A stretch of 64,000 bases of DNA from Delftia acidovorans (GCA_031286585.1 JAITUC010000031.1:248001-312000), one strand, 5' to 3'. Shown: positions 47,191 through 58,700, counted from the first letter of the stretch. Translations and numbers: made by a program. The notes: a model not told the origin generated them from the letters alone.

Positions 47191-48831
47191 ATGACGGACT
47201 ACATCATTGTCGGCGGCGGGTCCGCGGGCTGCGTTCTGGCGAATCGGCTGTCCGCGAACCCGGCCGTCGAGGTCACGCTGATCGAAGCCGGAGGCTGGGA
47301 CAACAGTCCCTTCATCGGCATGCCGGCCGGCTATTTCCAACTGATGAAAACCGGGCAGATCGACTGGGGCTACAACACCGAGCCCCAGGAGCATCTTGCC
47401 GGCAGACGGCTGTTCTGGCCGCGGGCGAAAGTGCTGGGCGGATGCAGCTGCGTCAACGGCATGGTCTATATCCGAGGCAGCGCCACGGACTACGACCATT
47501 GGGCGGCTTTGGGCAACAGCGGTTGGTCCTTCGAGGATTGCCTGCCCTATTTTCTTCGTGCCGAGAACTGGAGCGGCCCCCGCAGTCCGATCCATGGACA
47601 CGACGGGCCGCTGCATACGAGCCGCTACGGTGTCCAGCACCCCTTGTCGAAGGCGTTCGTGGAGGCGGGTGTCCAGGCCGGATACCCGTACCGGGACGAC
47701 TTCAATGGCGGTGAACAGGAAGGCTTCGGCCCCTGCGACAGCACGATCAAGGCCTTCGGAGACAAGGGGATCCGGGCGAGCACGGCTTTCGCTTACCTGC
47801 ATCCGGTCAAGGACCGTAAGAACCTCAAGATCATCACCAAGGCATTGGCCACCCGTGTCATCGTCGAGCACGGCCGCGCGGTCGGTGTCGAGTTTCTTCG
47901 CCGTGGCCGCAAGGAAGTTGTGCGCGCGGACCAGGAGGTGCTGCTGTCGGGCGGCGCGATCAACTCGCCGCAGCTGCTTCAGTTGTCCGGCATTGGCGAT
48001 CCGGCGCATCTGCGCGATGTGGGCATTGACGTCACGGCGGCATTGCCTGGCGTGGGCCAGAACCTGCACGATCACCTCTCCGTGGGAGTGCAATGCCGCT
48101 CGACGCAGCCCAACTCGCTCCTGACCTATGTGCGTCCCGTTCGTGCTGCCGCCGCCCTGGCGCGGTACATGTGGGACAAGGGCGGCCCGGGCGCGTATCA
48201 CGGCGTGGAGGCGCTGGCCTTCGTCAAAAGCCGGCCCGATCTGATCGCCCCGGACATCCAGTACCACTTCGAGATGATCATGTACCGCGAAAACGGGCGG
48301 GTCATCATTCCCGAGCACGGCTTCACGCCGCTGTTCAACATCTCGCGTCCCAAGAGCCGGGGCTGGCTGAAGATCCAGTCGGCGGATCCCACTCGGCACC
48401 CGCGCATTCAGCCCAACTACTTCTCGGACCCGGACGACATTCGCGTTTATCGCGAGGGGATTCGCGTCGGCCGGGAAGTGCTGGCGCAAAAGGCGTTCGA
48501 TCCCTATCGCGGCGTGGAGTACGCCCCCGGACCGCAGGCCACGACCGATGCCCAGATCGACCAGTACCTGAGGGAGAACGTCGAATCCGTCTACCACCCG
48601 GTGGGCACTTGCAAGATGGGCCGTGACGAGATGGCCGTCGTGGACGATCGGCTGCGTGTGCGCGGCGTGAGCGGCCTGCGCGTCATCGATGCATCCATCA
48701 TGCCGACCATCGTGAGCGGCAATACCAATGCGCCCACGATCATGATCGCCGAAAGGGCGGCGGACTTCATCCTCGCTGCGGGCTCCCGCGGCGCCAAGGC
48801 CGCGACCGCGGTCGCCGCCGTTGCGGCCTAG
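47191..48831 (+). CDS. GMC-family FAD oxidoreductase (choline/alcohol dehydrogenase-like)
   Basis: A 546-residue glucose-methanol-choline oxidoreductase. The FAD motif [17 protein letters not shown] is at the N-terminus. GMC signature 1 is [22 protein letters not shown] and signature 2 is [16 protein letters not shown]. The catalytic His region is [11 protein letters not shown], with [15 protein letters not shown] near the end. Such enzymes oxidise primary or secondary alcohols to aldehydes or ketones. In this operon it would supply the ketone for Baeyer-Villiger oxygenation or oxidise the alcohol released after hydrolysis (inference). Confidence 0.92.
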   Translation: MTDYIIVGGGSAGCVLANRLSANPAVEVTLIEAGGWDNSPFIGMPAGYFQLMKTGQIDWGYNTEPQEHLAGRRLFWPRAKVLGGCSCVNGMVYIRGSATDYDHWAALGNSGWSFEDCLPYFLRAENWSGPRSPIHGHDGPLHTSRYGVQHPLSKAFVEAGVQAGYPYRDDFNGGEQEGFGPCDSTIKAFGDKGIRASTAFAYLHPVKDRKNLKIITKALATRVIVEHGRAVGVEFLRRGRKEVVRADQEVLLSGGAINSPQLLQLSGIGDPAHLRDVGIDVTAALPGVGQNLHDHLSVGVQCRSTQPNSLLTYVRPVRAAAALARYMWDKGGPGAYHGVEALAFVKSRPDLIAPDIQYHFEMIMYRENGRVIIPEHGFTPLFNISRPKSRGWLKIQSADPTRHPRIQPNYFSDPDDIRVYREGIRVGREVLAQKAFDPYRGVEYAPGPQATTDAQIDQYLRENVESVYHPVGTCKMGRDEMAVVDDRLRVRGVSGLRVIDASIMPTIVSGNTNAPTIMIAERAADFILAAGSRGAKAATAVAAVAA

Positions 48832-48880
48832 CGGTCCGCGGCATATCCCCCCAACCTCATCCCGTAGACAGGAGACTCGC

Positions 48881-50311
48881 GTGTTTGACCAAGAACTGCT
48901 GATCGGTTCCGCCTTTGTCGTGGGCGCGGAAACCAAGGAGAAGATCCTCAATCCGAAGACCGGGGCGCTGCTGACCGAATTGGCCGAAGCCTCGCCCGCG
49001 CAGGTCGATGCGGCGGTCGAGGCGGCGTCCAAGGCCTTCACCGCCTGGTCGCGAACCACGCCTGCCGAGCGCTCGCGCCTGCTGTTGAAGCTGGCCGATG
49101 CCATCGAGAGCGCCGGCGAGGAATTCGCGACGCTCGAAGCGCTCAACTGCGGCAAGCCGCGCATCCGCGTGCTGGAGGATGAGATCCCGGCGATCGCCGA
49201 TTGCTTTCGCTTCTTCGCCGGCGCCGCACGAACGATGCACGGCGCTGTGTCCGGCGAATACGTTGCCAACCACACGTCGATGATTCGCCGAGATCCGATC
49301 GGCGTCGTCGCGTCCATCGCGCCCTGGAACTACCCTCTGATGATGGCGGCCTGGAAATTGGCTCCCGCGATTGCTGGCGGCAATACGGTCGTGATCAAGC
49401 CTTCGGAGCAGACGCCCCTGACGCTGCTGAAGCTTGCGAAGATCATTGCGGGCATCTTTCCCGCCGGTGTCGTCAACGTGGTCACGGGGCGCGGCGCGAG
49501 CGTGGGCGATGCGCTGATCCACCATCCGAAGGTGGCGATGGTCTCGCTCACCGGCGATATCGGCACGGGCAAGAAGGTGCTGCAGGCCGCGTCCAGGATC
49601 GTCAAGCGGACCCACCTCGAGCTCGGCGGCAAGGCGCCCGTCGTCGTCTTCGATGACGCCGACCTGGCCAGCGTCGTGGAAGGCGTCAAGGTCTTCGGCT
49701 ACTACAACGCCGGCCAAGACTGCACCGCCGCCTGCCGCATCTATGCCGGCAGGAAGATCTACGACAAGCTCGTTGCCGACCTTTCCGGTGCGGTCAAGAG
49801 CCTCAAGTTCAACCAGCCCAACGATGACGACAACGACCTGGGCCCGCTGATCTCGGCCCGGCAGCAGTCCCGCGTCGAATCCTTTGTTCAGCGGGCGTCT
49901 GAAAACAAGCACATCGAGATCACGGCGGGCGGCCGCGTGGGTGGCGGTAGCGGCTTCTTCTACGAACCCACCGTCGTGGCTGGCGCGCTGCAAGGCGACG
50001 AAATCGTCCAGCGCGAAGTCTTCGGTCCCGTCGTCTCGGTGACGCGATTCGACGATGCCGATGAAGCAGTGCGCTGGGCCAACGATTCCAACTATGGCCT
50101 GGCCTCATCGGTCTGGACCCAGGACATTTCACGCGGCATGGCGACGGCCGCCCAATTGCAGTACGGCTGCACCTGGATCAACACGCACTTCGTGCTGACG
50201 AGCGAAATGCCGCACGGCGGCGTGAAGTCCTCGGGCTACGGCAAGGATCTGTCCATGTACGCACTGGAGGACTACACGGTCGCGCGGCATGTCATGGTCA
50301 AGACAGGCTGA
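48881..50311 (+). CDS. Aldehyde dehydrogenase, aminobutyraldehyde-dehydrogenase-like
   Basis: A 476-residue NAD(P)-dependent aldehyde dehydrogenase. The catalytic cysteine C281 is in [15 protein letters not shown], the general base E247 in [10 protein letters not shown], and the dinucleotide-site segments are [10 protein letters not shown] and [11 protein letters not shown]. The sequence style ([42 protein letters not shown]) matches gamma-aminobutyraldehyde/betaine-aldehyde dehydrogenases. The start is GTG 48881 with GGAG upstream. Together with the GMC enzyme it could oxidise an alcohol through the aldehyde to the acid. Confidence 0.92.
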   Translation: MFDQELLIGSAFVVGAETKEKILNPKTGALLTELAEASPAQVDAAVEAASKAFTAWSRTTPAERSRLLLKLADAIESAGEEFATLEALNCGKPRIRVLEDEIPAIADCFRFFAGAARTMHGAVSGEYVANHTSMIRRDPIGVVASIAPWNYPLMMAAWKLAPAIAGGNTVVIKPSEQTPLTLLKLAKIIAGIFPAGVVNVVTGRGASVGDALIHHPKVAMVSLTGDIGTGKKVLQAASRIVKRTHLELGGKAPVVVFDDADLASVVEGVKVFGYYNAGQDCTAACRIYAGRKIYDKLVADLSGAVKSLKFNQPNDDDNDLGPLISARQQSRVESFVQRASENKHIEITAGGRVGGGSGFFYEPTVVAGALQGDEIVQREVFGPVVSVTRFDDADEAVRWANDSNYGLASSVWTQDISRGMATAAQLQYGCTWINTHFVLTSEMPHGGVKSSGYGKDLSMYALEDYTVARHVMVKTG

Positions 50312-50440
50312 AACGATGGACAGGGTCAACGCGATCGCCGGCGCGGCGCCCATGTGGCGCTGGTCAAGACCGGCAAGGACGGCAGCCTCGAGCTCTTCAT
50401 TTATTGAAAACTGGTCAAAACACAAGGAAACAGGAACAGC

Positions 50441-51967
50441 ATGCTCTCGCAATCAGCTCCTCTCGATGAACCTCTGGACGTCCTGATCATCGGGGCGGGA
50501 GTTTCCGGCATCGGCCTTGCCGCCTATCTGCGGCGAAAACAGCCCGGAAAACGCTTTTCGATTCTCGAGGCTCGAGAGCGGATGGGCGGAACATGGGACC
50601 TGTTCAAATATCCCGGCATTCGATCCGACTCGGACCTCTACACCTTCGGTTTCGACTTCAAGCCCTGGGTCAAGAACAAAACGCTGGCGGACGCACGGGA
50701 CATCCTCGAGTACCTTCGCGAAACCGTGGAGGAGTTCGATCTGGGGCCGGTCATCCAATACCAGCAGCAGGTGGAATCGGCGGACTGGCTGAGCGGTGAG
50801 GGCCTCTGGTCGGTCCGGGTCCGCGACGGAATCGGCGGCGATGTCCGCACGGTCAGGACCCGCTGGCTGTTCAGTGCCGGCGGCTACTACCGGTACGATC
50901 AAGGCTACAGCCCGCGCTTCGAAGGTTCGGAACGTTTCAAGGGGCGGATCGTGCATCCGCAGCATTGGCCCGAGGACCTGGACTACAGCGGCAAGCGTGT
51001 CGTCGTGATCGGCAGCGGCGCCACGGCCGTGACGCTCATCCCGGCGATGGCCGAGCAGGTGGCGCACATCACCATGCTGCAGCGCACGCCTTCGTACATC
51101 ATCAACCAGCCGGCCACCGATTCCGTCGCCGGCTTCCTGCAAAAGATACTGCCGGCCCAAACCGCCTATTCGCTGACCCGCTACAAGAACGCCAGGATCA
51201 CTCTGGGGTTCTGGAGCTTTTGCCAACGCTTTCCGAAGCTGGCCCGAAAGCTTCTCGTGGGGCTCGTGCGCCGGGACCTGCCCAAGGGCTACCCCGTCGA
51301 CGTGCACTTCAACCCACCATACAACCCTTGGGACCAGCGGCTGTGCTCGGTGCCCGACGGCGACTTGTTCAAATGCCTTGGTTCGGGCAAGGCGTCCGTG
51401 GTGACCGACCAGATCGAGACCTTCACCGAATCGGGCATCCTTCTCAAGTCGGGCAAGGAAATCGAGGCCGACATCATCGTCACGGCCACCGGACTCAACG
51501 TCCAGCTCTTTGGAGGCGTGGCCCTGCACAAGGATGGGCAGCCGGTGGTGTTGAGCAATACATTGGCCTACAAGGGAATGATGCTGTCCGGCGTGCCGAA
51601 CTTTGCCTTTGCCCTCGGCTACACCAACTCGTCGTGGACGCTGAAGGTCTGCCTGCTGTGCGATCACTTCTGCCGGCTCCTGGCTTACATGGATGAACAT
51701 CGGCACGCCGTCTGCGAGGCACAGGCGCCAGAAGGGATCGAGACCCGCCCGCTGCTGGATTTCGGTGCAGGCTACGTGCAGCGCGCGCTGCACAGCGTGC
51801 CACGACAGGGGCCCGGCGAACCTTGGGTCATGTCCATGGACTACTTTCGCGACGTCAAACTGCTGCGACGCGGGCGGGTGGCGGAAAAGTGCCTGGCGTT
51901 CTCGCCGACCCCCGGCGCGAGCTCCCAGGCTCCGCGTGATCTGCGACTTTCAAAGGCTCGCGCATGA
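50441..51967 (+). CDS. Baeyer-Villiger-type flavin monooxygenase 2
   Basis: A 508-residue FAD monooxygenase. The FAD motif is [13 protein letters not shown] (residues 15-27), then [23 protein letters not shown]. The fingerprint [12 protein letters not shown] is at 166-177 and the NADP motif [13 protein letters not shown] at about 187-199. The N-terminal [10 protein letters not shown] style is that of EthA/AlmA-like BVMOs acting on bulky or long-chain ketones. It overlaps the following hydrolase by ATGA, so monooxygenase and esterase are translationally coupled, suggesting consecutive steps. The preceding gap of 129 bases contains a gene-like scrap. Confidence 0.92.
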   Translation: MLSQSAPLDEPLDVLIIGAGVSGIGLAAYLRRKQPGKRFSILEARERMGGTWDLFKYPGIRSDSDLYTFGFDFKPWVKNKTLADARDILEYLRETVEEFDLGPVIQYQQQVESADWLSGEGLWSVRVRDGIGGDVRTVRTRWLFSAGGYYRYDQGYSPRFEGSERFKGRIVHPQHWPEDLDYSGKRVVVIGSGATAVTLIPAMAEQVAHITMLQRTPSYIINQPATDSVAGFLQKILPAQTAYSLTRYKNARITLGFWSFCQRFPKLARKLLVGLVRRDLPKGYPVDVHFNPPYNPWDQRLCSVPDGDLFKCLGSGKASVVTDQIETFTESGILLKSGKEIEADIIVTATGLNVQLFGGVALHKDGQPVVLSNTLAYKGMMLSGVPNFAFALGYTNSSWTLKVCLLCDHFCRLLAYMDEHRHAVCEAQAPEGIETRPLLDFGAGYVQRALHSVPRQGPGEPWVMSMDYFRDVKLLRRGRVAEKCLAFSPTPGASSQAPRDLRLSKARA

Positions 51968-52863
51968 ACACGGCAGACCTCTTCTGCAATATGGCCGATG
52001 GCCGGCGCATCTGCTACCGCAGCCACGGCCCTGAGGGCGGGGAAACGTTGATTCTGGTGGTGGGCCTGGGGTTGCAACTGACGTACTGGCCACGGGCCTT
52101 GGTCGATGGTCTGGTAGAGACCGGGTTGCGGGTGATTGTCCTGGACAACCGCGATGCGGGACAGTCGTCCTTCACCGACGCCGAGCCGCCCAGCACATTC
52201 CAGCAACTCCTTCGCCGGCCCACGCGCGGCTATGACCTGGGGCACATGGCCAGCGATGTGGTCGGTTTGATGGATGCCCTGTCCATAGCTTCCGCCCACG
52301 TCATGGGGATGTCCATGGGCGGCATGATCGCGCAGACCCTGGCGGCGCGCCACGCCGAGCGGGTGAAGACGTTGACCTCCCTCTTTTCGACCACCGGGTC
52401 ATTGAAGGTCGGCCAGCCGGCGCTCAAGTCGATATTGCAGTTGATCCGTCGGCCGCCCCGTGATCAGCGGGAGGCTGCTCGAGATTACGTCGACCTCTTG
52501 CGGGTGGTCGGCTCGAGCCGGGAGTGGAGCGAGCCTCGGCACCGGCAATATGCAGAACAGGCCTGGGAGCGCGGTGGCGGCCTGCGCAACAACGTCGGCA
52601 CCGCGCGGCAGATCGGGGCCATCATCAATTCCGGTGATCGGACGGCCGAGTTGGGCCGCGTGCGGTGCCCCACGCTGGTCATCCATGGCGACCGGGATCT
52701 GATGGTGGCGACCAGTGGCGGTTACGCCACCGCAGCGGCCATCGCCGGCGCACGCCTGGTCATCCTGCCGGGCATGGGGCATGACATTGCACCGGGACTG
52801 GTCAACATCCTCATCGACCTGATCGCGGGACATGTGCGGTCCTGCCGGCGCCCTGCAAGCTAG
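51964..52863 (+). CDS. Alpha/beta hydrolase coupled to monooxygenase 2
   Basis: A 299-residue alpha/beta-hydrolase-fold enzyme of the epoxide-hydrolase/lactonase style. The nucleophile elbow is GMSMGG with S117, the aspartate is in [10 protein letters not shown] and the histidine in [20 protein letters not shown] follows strand 4. Its start overlaps the previous stop (ATGA). It is the last gene of the operon. It probably hydrolyses the ester or lactone product of the coupled monooxygenase. Confidence 0.9.
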   Translation: MNTADLFCNMADGRRICYRSHGPEGGETLILVVGLGLQLTYWPRALVDGLVETGLRVIVLDNRDAGQSSFTDAEPPSTFQQLLRRPTRGYDLGHMASDVVGLMDALSIASAHVMGMSMGGMIAQTLAARHAERVKTLTSLFSTTGSLKVGQPALKSILQLIRRPPRDQREAARDYVDLLRVVGSSREWSEPRHRQYAEQAWERGGGLRNNVGTARQIGAIINSGDRTAELGRVRCPTLVIHGDRDLMVATSGGYATAAAIAGARLVILPGMGHDIAPGLVNILIDLIAGHVRSCRRPAS

Positions 52864-52890
52864 GCGAGGGTGCCTCTCGGCCTTTGGAAC

Positions 52891-52914
52891 TTTGGGCCTT
52901 TGGGCCTTTGGGCC
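52891..52914. repeat. Three tandem copies of TTTGGGCC
   Basis: Three exact octamers followed by TTTGG, in the convergent gap between the operon end and the patatin gene. Confidence 0.8.
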
Positions 52915-52935
52915 TTTGGCGCGCGCGACATCAGA

Positions 52936-54303
52936 TCATGGTGGCGCCAAAGCCTTCAGCGATTCGACCAGCTCCTGGTAGGCCGGGGATTTTCGAACAG
53001 CCTCCGAGCCTGCCTGCTGCAGGTCGCGGACGTCCTGTGCCTCGACCGTGAAGGCCGTCGGCACACGCAAAAGCCTGTAACGGAAACTGTCGTCGTCGAC
53101 ATCGTTCAAGCTTACGCTGACGACATATACCTCGCAATCTGCTGCAAACGGGCTGCCAGGCAAACCTCGGGTGCGCTGAATCTCGTTGCGCCAGCGTTGC
53201 AGATCATCGTTGAGCATCGCCAGCGTCTGCTGGCTGTCACGGGTCCCGGCACCAAAGATCAGTGTCTCCAATACCTGTGGAATGGTAGGGACCTGATCAC
53301 TCTTGTCCACACGCTCGGCAAGCGCACGTGCAGAGTTGACTGTGACCAGCACCAGGCGATGGATGGAGCCCGCTTTTGCTTCAGGGAAGTTCGCGCCCAT
53401 GGAGCCCACAGCGGTCATTTGATCGAGCAGCAAGCGAACGCCAAGGTTGTCGCTGACTCCGCCATCCACCAGGTGGATATAGGGGCGCTCCTTGGCATTG
53501 CGGTAGCTGACGGCACTGCGCCGCAATATGTGCGCGCGGTAGCCTGACGCGGGCTGGAGTACCGATGCTTTGACATCGGGGCATTGGTCGGCATAGTTGT
53601 GTATGGCGACGGGCGATAGCAGCAGCGGTACGGCAGAGGACGCTGCAACGGCGAATGACAGTGGGGTGGCGTCAAGATCGGAGCAGATCAGCTGGAACTG
53701 CTCGGACGTGAAGTTGAAGGGGGCCCCGGTGGTCAGGTCGGTAGCCGTGATCATGAGGTCCGGCGCTCCGGGGCGCCTGCGAGCGTCGGCGAAGGTCTTG
53801 CCTTCGTAGAGCTTGTCCAGGCGATCCATCAGCAACTGCGTTCTGCCATACCAGGGTGAGGTCAAGGTGTACAGTTCACCAGGCCAAAACACATCGCGTA
53901 TGAGACGGCTTTCGAATGGCGTGAGCAGGAATTCTGGCTCAAATCGCTGGAGCGTCGCGTCGCCAAAGGCTGCGTAGTGGGCGGCCAGGATGCTGCCACC
54001 TGACACGCCACTGATCAATACGGTCTCGTCCAGCAACGTCGTTGTGCGTTCTCCGATCTTGAACTCCTGCGCCTTGAGTTCACGCAGCACACCGAGGCCA
54101 AAGGCCGCGGCACGCGCGCCCCCTCCGGACAAGGTCACGGCAACCATGACAGACTTTGGCTGATGCTGCTCGGCCGCCAGTTCCGCCCGGGGCTGATGTG
54201 GATACGGTGCATTGATCCAGGGCCTGTAAGTGGAGCATCCTGTCAGCAATAGGATCGAAACGGCCTGTAGAGTGCGAATCCAGGGTGACGCTAACTTGCG
54301 CAT
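52936..54303 (-). CDS. Patatin-like phospholipase lipoprotein
   Basis: A 455-residue lipid acyl hydrolase. A lipoprotein signal ends in LLLTGCSTY (lipobox cysteine C23), so it is membrane anchored. Patatin features are the oxyanion glycine motif LSGGGARAAAFGLGVL, the nucleophile GVSGGS with S101 and the catalytic aspartate in HLVDGGVSDNLG (DGG/A motif). It should hydrolyse phospholipids or other acyl esters. ATG 54303 gives the signal peptide directly; upstream frame is intergenic. It is on the same strand as the efflux operon and could be its last gene, 68 bases behind the flavoprotein. Confidence 0.9.
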   Translation of the reverse strand: MRKLASPWIRTLQAVSILLLTGCSTYRPWINAPYPHQPRAELAAEQHQPKSVMVAVTLSGGGARAAAFGLGVLRELKAQEFKIGERTTTLLDETVLISGVSGGSILAAHYAAFGDATLQRFEPEFLLTPFESRLIRDVFWPGELYTLTSPWYGRTQLLMDRLDKLYEGKTFADARRRPGAPDLMITATDLTTGAPFNFTSEQFQLICSDLDATPLSFAVAASSAVPLLLSPVAIHNYADQCPDVKASVLQPASGYRAHILRRSAVSYRNAKERPYIHLVDGGVSDNLGVRLLLDQMTAVGSMGANFPEAKAGSIHRLVLVTVNSARALAERVDKSDQVPTIPQVLETLIFGAGTRDSQQTLAMLNDDLQRWRNEIQRTRGLPGSPFAADCEVYVVSVSLNDVDDDSFRYRLLRVPTAFTVEAQDVRDLQQAGSEAVRKSPAYQELVESLKALAPP

Positions 54304-54371
54304 GTGTATACCGTGAGGAAAATAGGTGCCAATCTGCCTTGTCCCGGCTACCTGTGCATGTTCAGCACTTC

Positions 54372-55694
54372 TCAATCGAGCCGGATGGTGGGGCGAAGCC
54401 GGGCATTCATCAGATCGACCAGCCACATCTGGCTGCCACGCCAGAAGCCGTGCAGCTGGGCCTGGTGACTGCGATAAAGCAGTGCATGGCTCAATTGGGC
54501 CAGGCGCCCTCTGAAGGTCACACCCTTGAACAAACCTGTCTTGCCGAGCGAGCCATAGGCGTCATATTCACCCAGCGACACCAGAGCACCCAGATCACGG
54601 TACTTGAAATCCGGCGGCGGAATGTCGTGCAGCAGTGCGGCTGGAAGATGGCGTATCAGGTGCTGCGCTTGTTGATGGGCAATCTGCGCGGTAGGCGGAA
54701 ACGGCCGCTCGGCCCCTTCGGGCATCAAGCTGGCACAGTCGCCCACTGCATAGATGTCCGCGTCATGGGTAGTCTGCAGCGAAGGGCGCACGATCAATTG
54801 ATTGCTACGGTTGGTCTCCAGCCCATCCAGATCACTCAGAATCGCCGGTGCCTTGACTCCGGCCGCCCAAACCTTCAGTGATGCATGAACTTCCGTGTTG
54901 TCGCCCAACACGAAGCCTTGCGCATTGACCGCTGCCACACGCGTCGCGACCTTGACCTGCACGCCCAGGGCTTCCAGCCGAACTTGGGCACTGGCGGAAA
55001 TATCTTCCGGAAAGGCTGCCAGGAGGCGAGGGCCGCTTTCTATGAGCGTGATGCTTATCCGCCTCTTCAGGCCCTTGGCTCCATATGCCTCTGCAGCGTC
55101 AGCCAAGCCGACGAGTTCGGCAGCCAACTCCACCCCAGTCGCTCCGCCACCAACGATGGCGATGGAAAGGGGGGCATTTTTCTCATCGCTGCCTTCGTGT
55201 CCCAGGCATTCGAGCAACTGCATGCGGATCTCCTGGTTGAATGCATCTGCCTGCAGGCGTGAGTCGATGGTGTAGCAGTGCTCGGCCGCACCCGGTGTGC
55301 CAAAGTCGTTTGCCTGGCTGCCTACTGCGATGATGAGCTTGGTATATGGAACTCTGCGCTCCGGGACAAGCACCCGTCCGTCGGGTGCCAGCAGCGCCGC
55401 AATTTTGACTTGTCGTGACTCGCGGTCAACGCCCAGCAGTTCACCGGGCTCGTAAGAGAAATTGCAGGCATGCGCCTGTGCTATGTAGGCCGTTTGTTGC
55501 TGGTAAATATCGCGCGTGCCCGCTGCGATGGTATGCAGCATGGGTTTCCATACGTGGGCGAACTCGCGATCAATCAGCAGGACTGGTGGCAGCTTGCTGC
55601 CGGAATTGGCACTCAGCTTGCCCATTGCCGTGGCAATGGCAAGACCGGCCACGCCACCACCTACGATGATGATCGGTGCTTGGGATGTATTCAT
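54372..55694 (-). CDS. NDH-2-like NAD(P)H:quinone oxidoreductase
   Basis: A 440-residue pyridine-nucleotide-disulfide-oxidoreductase-fold flavoprotein of the type II NADH dehydrogenase group. The FAD motif is IIIVGGGVAGLAIA, the NAD motif SIAIVGGGATGVELAAELVGL, and YAVGDCASL and AQIAHQQAQHL (the AQxxxQ quinone-site motif) follow. NDH-2 passes electrons from NADH to quinone without pumping protons. ATG 55694 is chosen because the upstream in-frame sequence overlaps the RND gene. Its place inside an efflux operon is unusual. Confidence 0.87.
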   Translation of the reverse strand: MNTSQAPIIIVGGGVAGLAIATAMGKLSANSGSKLPPVLLIDREFAHVWKPMLHTIAAGTRDIYQQQTAYIAQAHACNFSYEPGELLGVDRESRQVKIAALLAPDGRVLVPERRVPYTKLIIAVGSQANDFGTPGAAEHCYTIDSRLQADAFNQEIRMQLLECLGHEGSDEKNAPLSIAIVGGGATGVELAAELVGLADAAEAYGAKGLKRRISITLIESGPRLLAAFPEDISASAQVRLEALGVQVKVATRVAAVNAQGFVLGDNTEVHASLKVWAAGVKAPAILSDLDGLETNRSNQLIVRPSLQTTHDADIYAVGDCASLMPEGAERPFPPTAQIAHQQAQHLIRHLPAALLHDIPPPDFKYRDLGALVSLGEYDAYGSLGKTGLFKGVTFRGRLAQLSHALLYRSHQAQLHGFWRGSQMWLVDLMNARLRPTIRLD

Positions 55695-55723
55695 TTCATG
55701 GTTCCCTGGGTAGAGATGTCCTG

Positions 55724-58700
55724 TCAGGCAGCTACCGCCTGGGCGTTGTTGCGGCCTGTCAAGCGTGCCGCCCATTGGGCGATTCGGTCGCTGAACAGCA
55801 GTTCGTACAAGACAGGCACCAGGCCCAGCGTGATCAGGGTGCCGAGCATCAGGCCGCCGATGATGGTCACGGCCATGCCGGTCCATAGAGTGCCGGCAAA
55901 CAGCAGCAGCGGGATCAGACCCACGATGCAGGTCATCTTGGTCATCACGATGGGGCGCAGTCGGGCTACCGCTGCCGCGACGACCGCTTCGCGCCGGGTC
56001 TTGCCCTCGGCCAGCTCCTCCTCGATCCGCTCGAGCAGCAGCACCGCGTTGTTGACGATGATGCCTGCCAGCGACAGCAAGCCGAACGTTGCCATGAAGC
56101 TCATGGGCTCTCCCGCGATCATCATCGCCGGCCCGACACCAATCATTGCGAATGGAATGATGGCGAGGATCAGCGCGAGCTTGCGGAAGGAACGGAACTG
56201 CCACAGGAACAGAACCAGCATGGCTACGGTGGCATGCGGCAGGTACTGCTCCAGCGAGACGTTGGCTTCGGCGGAGTCTTCAATCTCTGCGCCCATTTCG
56301 ATGCGATAGCCTGGTGGCAAGGCGATCTGGCTCACGACCGGAGCGGCAGCTTGTACCGCCTGCAGTGCCGTGCCATGGGTGCTGCGACCCTCGACCGTCA
56401 AGGTGCGCACCAGGTTGCGGCGCAGGAGTGCCGCGGGCTCGAAGTCGAGGCTCACTGCAGCCATGGCCGAAAGTGGATGTGGCGCACCACCATTGGCAGG
56501 ATAGATGAGCGTATTGGCGAGATTCTCCGCGCTGGCGCGCTCGGACGCCGTACCGCGTATGACCAGCGGAACCAAGGTGTCGTTGTCGCGCATGACGGAT
56601 GCCTGAATACCGCTGTTGCGCGCTGCCAGCGTCGTCGCAATGTCTTCGCTGCTGATTCCCAGCGCTCGTGCCTTGGCTTGATCGATCTGTACATTCATGC
56701 GTGGAACACGGGGGCCCCAATCGTCGCGAACCATCACCATGCCGGGAATAGGTCGCAGCGCAGCCTTCACCTGCTCGCCGATGGCTCGCAGCACGTTCTC
56801 GTCAGGCCCGGAGATCCGATAGGCAACCGCACCCGCGTCATTGCTGCTGCGCGAGAACAGCTTGGGATCGATGCGCACATCCGGGTGATGGTCATTCATC
56901 CAGGCAGTGGTGCGTTCCATCACGGTCTTGAGTTGCTTGGAATCCTTCACCGTGACAGTGAAGTAGCCCACGTGAGATGCCGGCATGGGGGGGGTCAGTG
57001 CCAGCACCACCCTGGGCCCGCCTTCGGCCACATAGCCAATGCTGGTGCTGACTTCGGGGTTCACCCGCCTGTCGTTGAGCCAGCGGCTCAGATCTTCCAC
57101 CACCTGCTTGGTTTGGCGCGTGTCCGTGCCCGGCTGCAGCTCCAGTCCCATTTGGAACTGGGGGCGATCCGATGGCGGCAGGAAGCCTGCCGGCAAGTTG
57201 GCCAGCAGCAGCATGGCGCCGGTCAGCAGCGCGACCATGAATCCCATGAAGATGGCCTTGTGCGCCAGCAAGTACCGGATCACCTTGGCGTAGCCGGCAT
57301 AGAAGCCGGTGAGCTGGGGTTCGGCGTGTGCATCGTGACTGTCGTCGGCTGGCTTGGGGTGGGCCTTCAGGAAGTAGTAGCAAAGCAGCGGGGTCACTGT
57401 CAGGCACAGCAGCCAGGAGCCGAGCAGGCACAAGCCCAGAACGATGACCAGCGGCTTGAGGTATTCATTCGTCGTGGTGCTTCCAAAGAAGAAAGGAGAG
57501 AAGGCCAAAATGATGACCAGTGACGAGGTCAGCAGCGGAATGGCAAGCGTCCGCCCGGCGTCGATGCAGGCGCTGCGGCGGTCTTCACCCAATGCGAGTC
57601 GCCGCTCCACGTCTTCCACGATCACGATGCCGTTGTCCACCAGCAGTCCCAGCGCAATGATGATGGCCGCCATGGATACCGAATGCAGTTCAATCCCCAG
57701 GCTGCGCATGATGAGCAGCGTCAGGAGAATGGTCAGCGGCACGATGCTGCCCACCACCAGGCCCGCCCGCCAGCCCAGGAAGAGGACGACCACGATCATC
57801 ACGATGACCACCGTCTCGCCCATGACCTGGTTCATGCGCCCCATCTCGGTCTTGACCACGTCGGGCTGGAAGGTCACATAGTCCAGGCTGAAGCCCGCGG
57901 GCAACTGGGCCTGCAGCTCCGTCACGCGTTGCTGCAATGCGGCGCCCACAGTCTTGACGTTCTGGCCGGAGCGCATCGAGATGCCCAGCACCACGGCATC
58001 CTGGCCCTTGTAGATGGCCGCGCTTTCCGGAGGATCGGCCTTTTGCACCTGCAGACGCGCCAAGGCACCCAGGCGGATCTGGGCAGGGCCAAGGTGCGAC
58101 GCGTCGGCGCCCTGGCGTGCCAATGGCACCGACAACATGAAGTTTTCCAGTTCGGTGACAGAGCGGATTTCGCCCGATGCGATCACCACACTGTTGACGC
58201 CAGCCAGGACAGCCTGGCCCCCTGACTGCACCACGTTCTGCTGGCGCAGTTGCTGCAGCACCGCGGCGGGCGACAAACCCAGACCCGCCATGCGTGCACG
58301 GTCGAACTCAAGATAGACACGGTCCTCTTGCCAGCCGTGCACGCTCACGCCCTGTATGCCTGGTACACGGAAGATGCCTTCCCGCAGCATCTTGAGCGGC
58401 TCGCGCATCTCGCTCATGGAGAAGTCCGGCGCCGTCACGGCAATCGACGCGATTGCCACGCGGCCGAAATCGTCATCGATCTGAGCAGGCAAGGTACCCG
58501 TGGGGAACAGGGGCTCCACCTCCTGCACCTTGGCGCGCAGTCGCTGCCATACCGGCATCAGCTCCTTGACGTCTTCACGCAAGGTGGCCTTCACCAGCAC
58601 AGAGCCGGAGCGCACCGTGCTGACGACGTTTTTCAGCTCCGCCATCTGGCGCAGATTTTCTTCCACGGGGCGGGCAATCAGCTGCTCCATGCGCTCGGAG

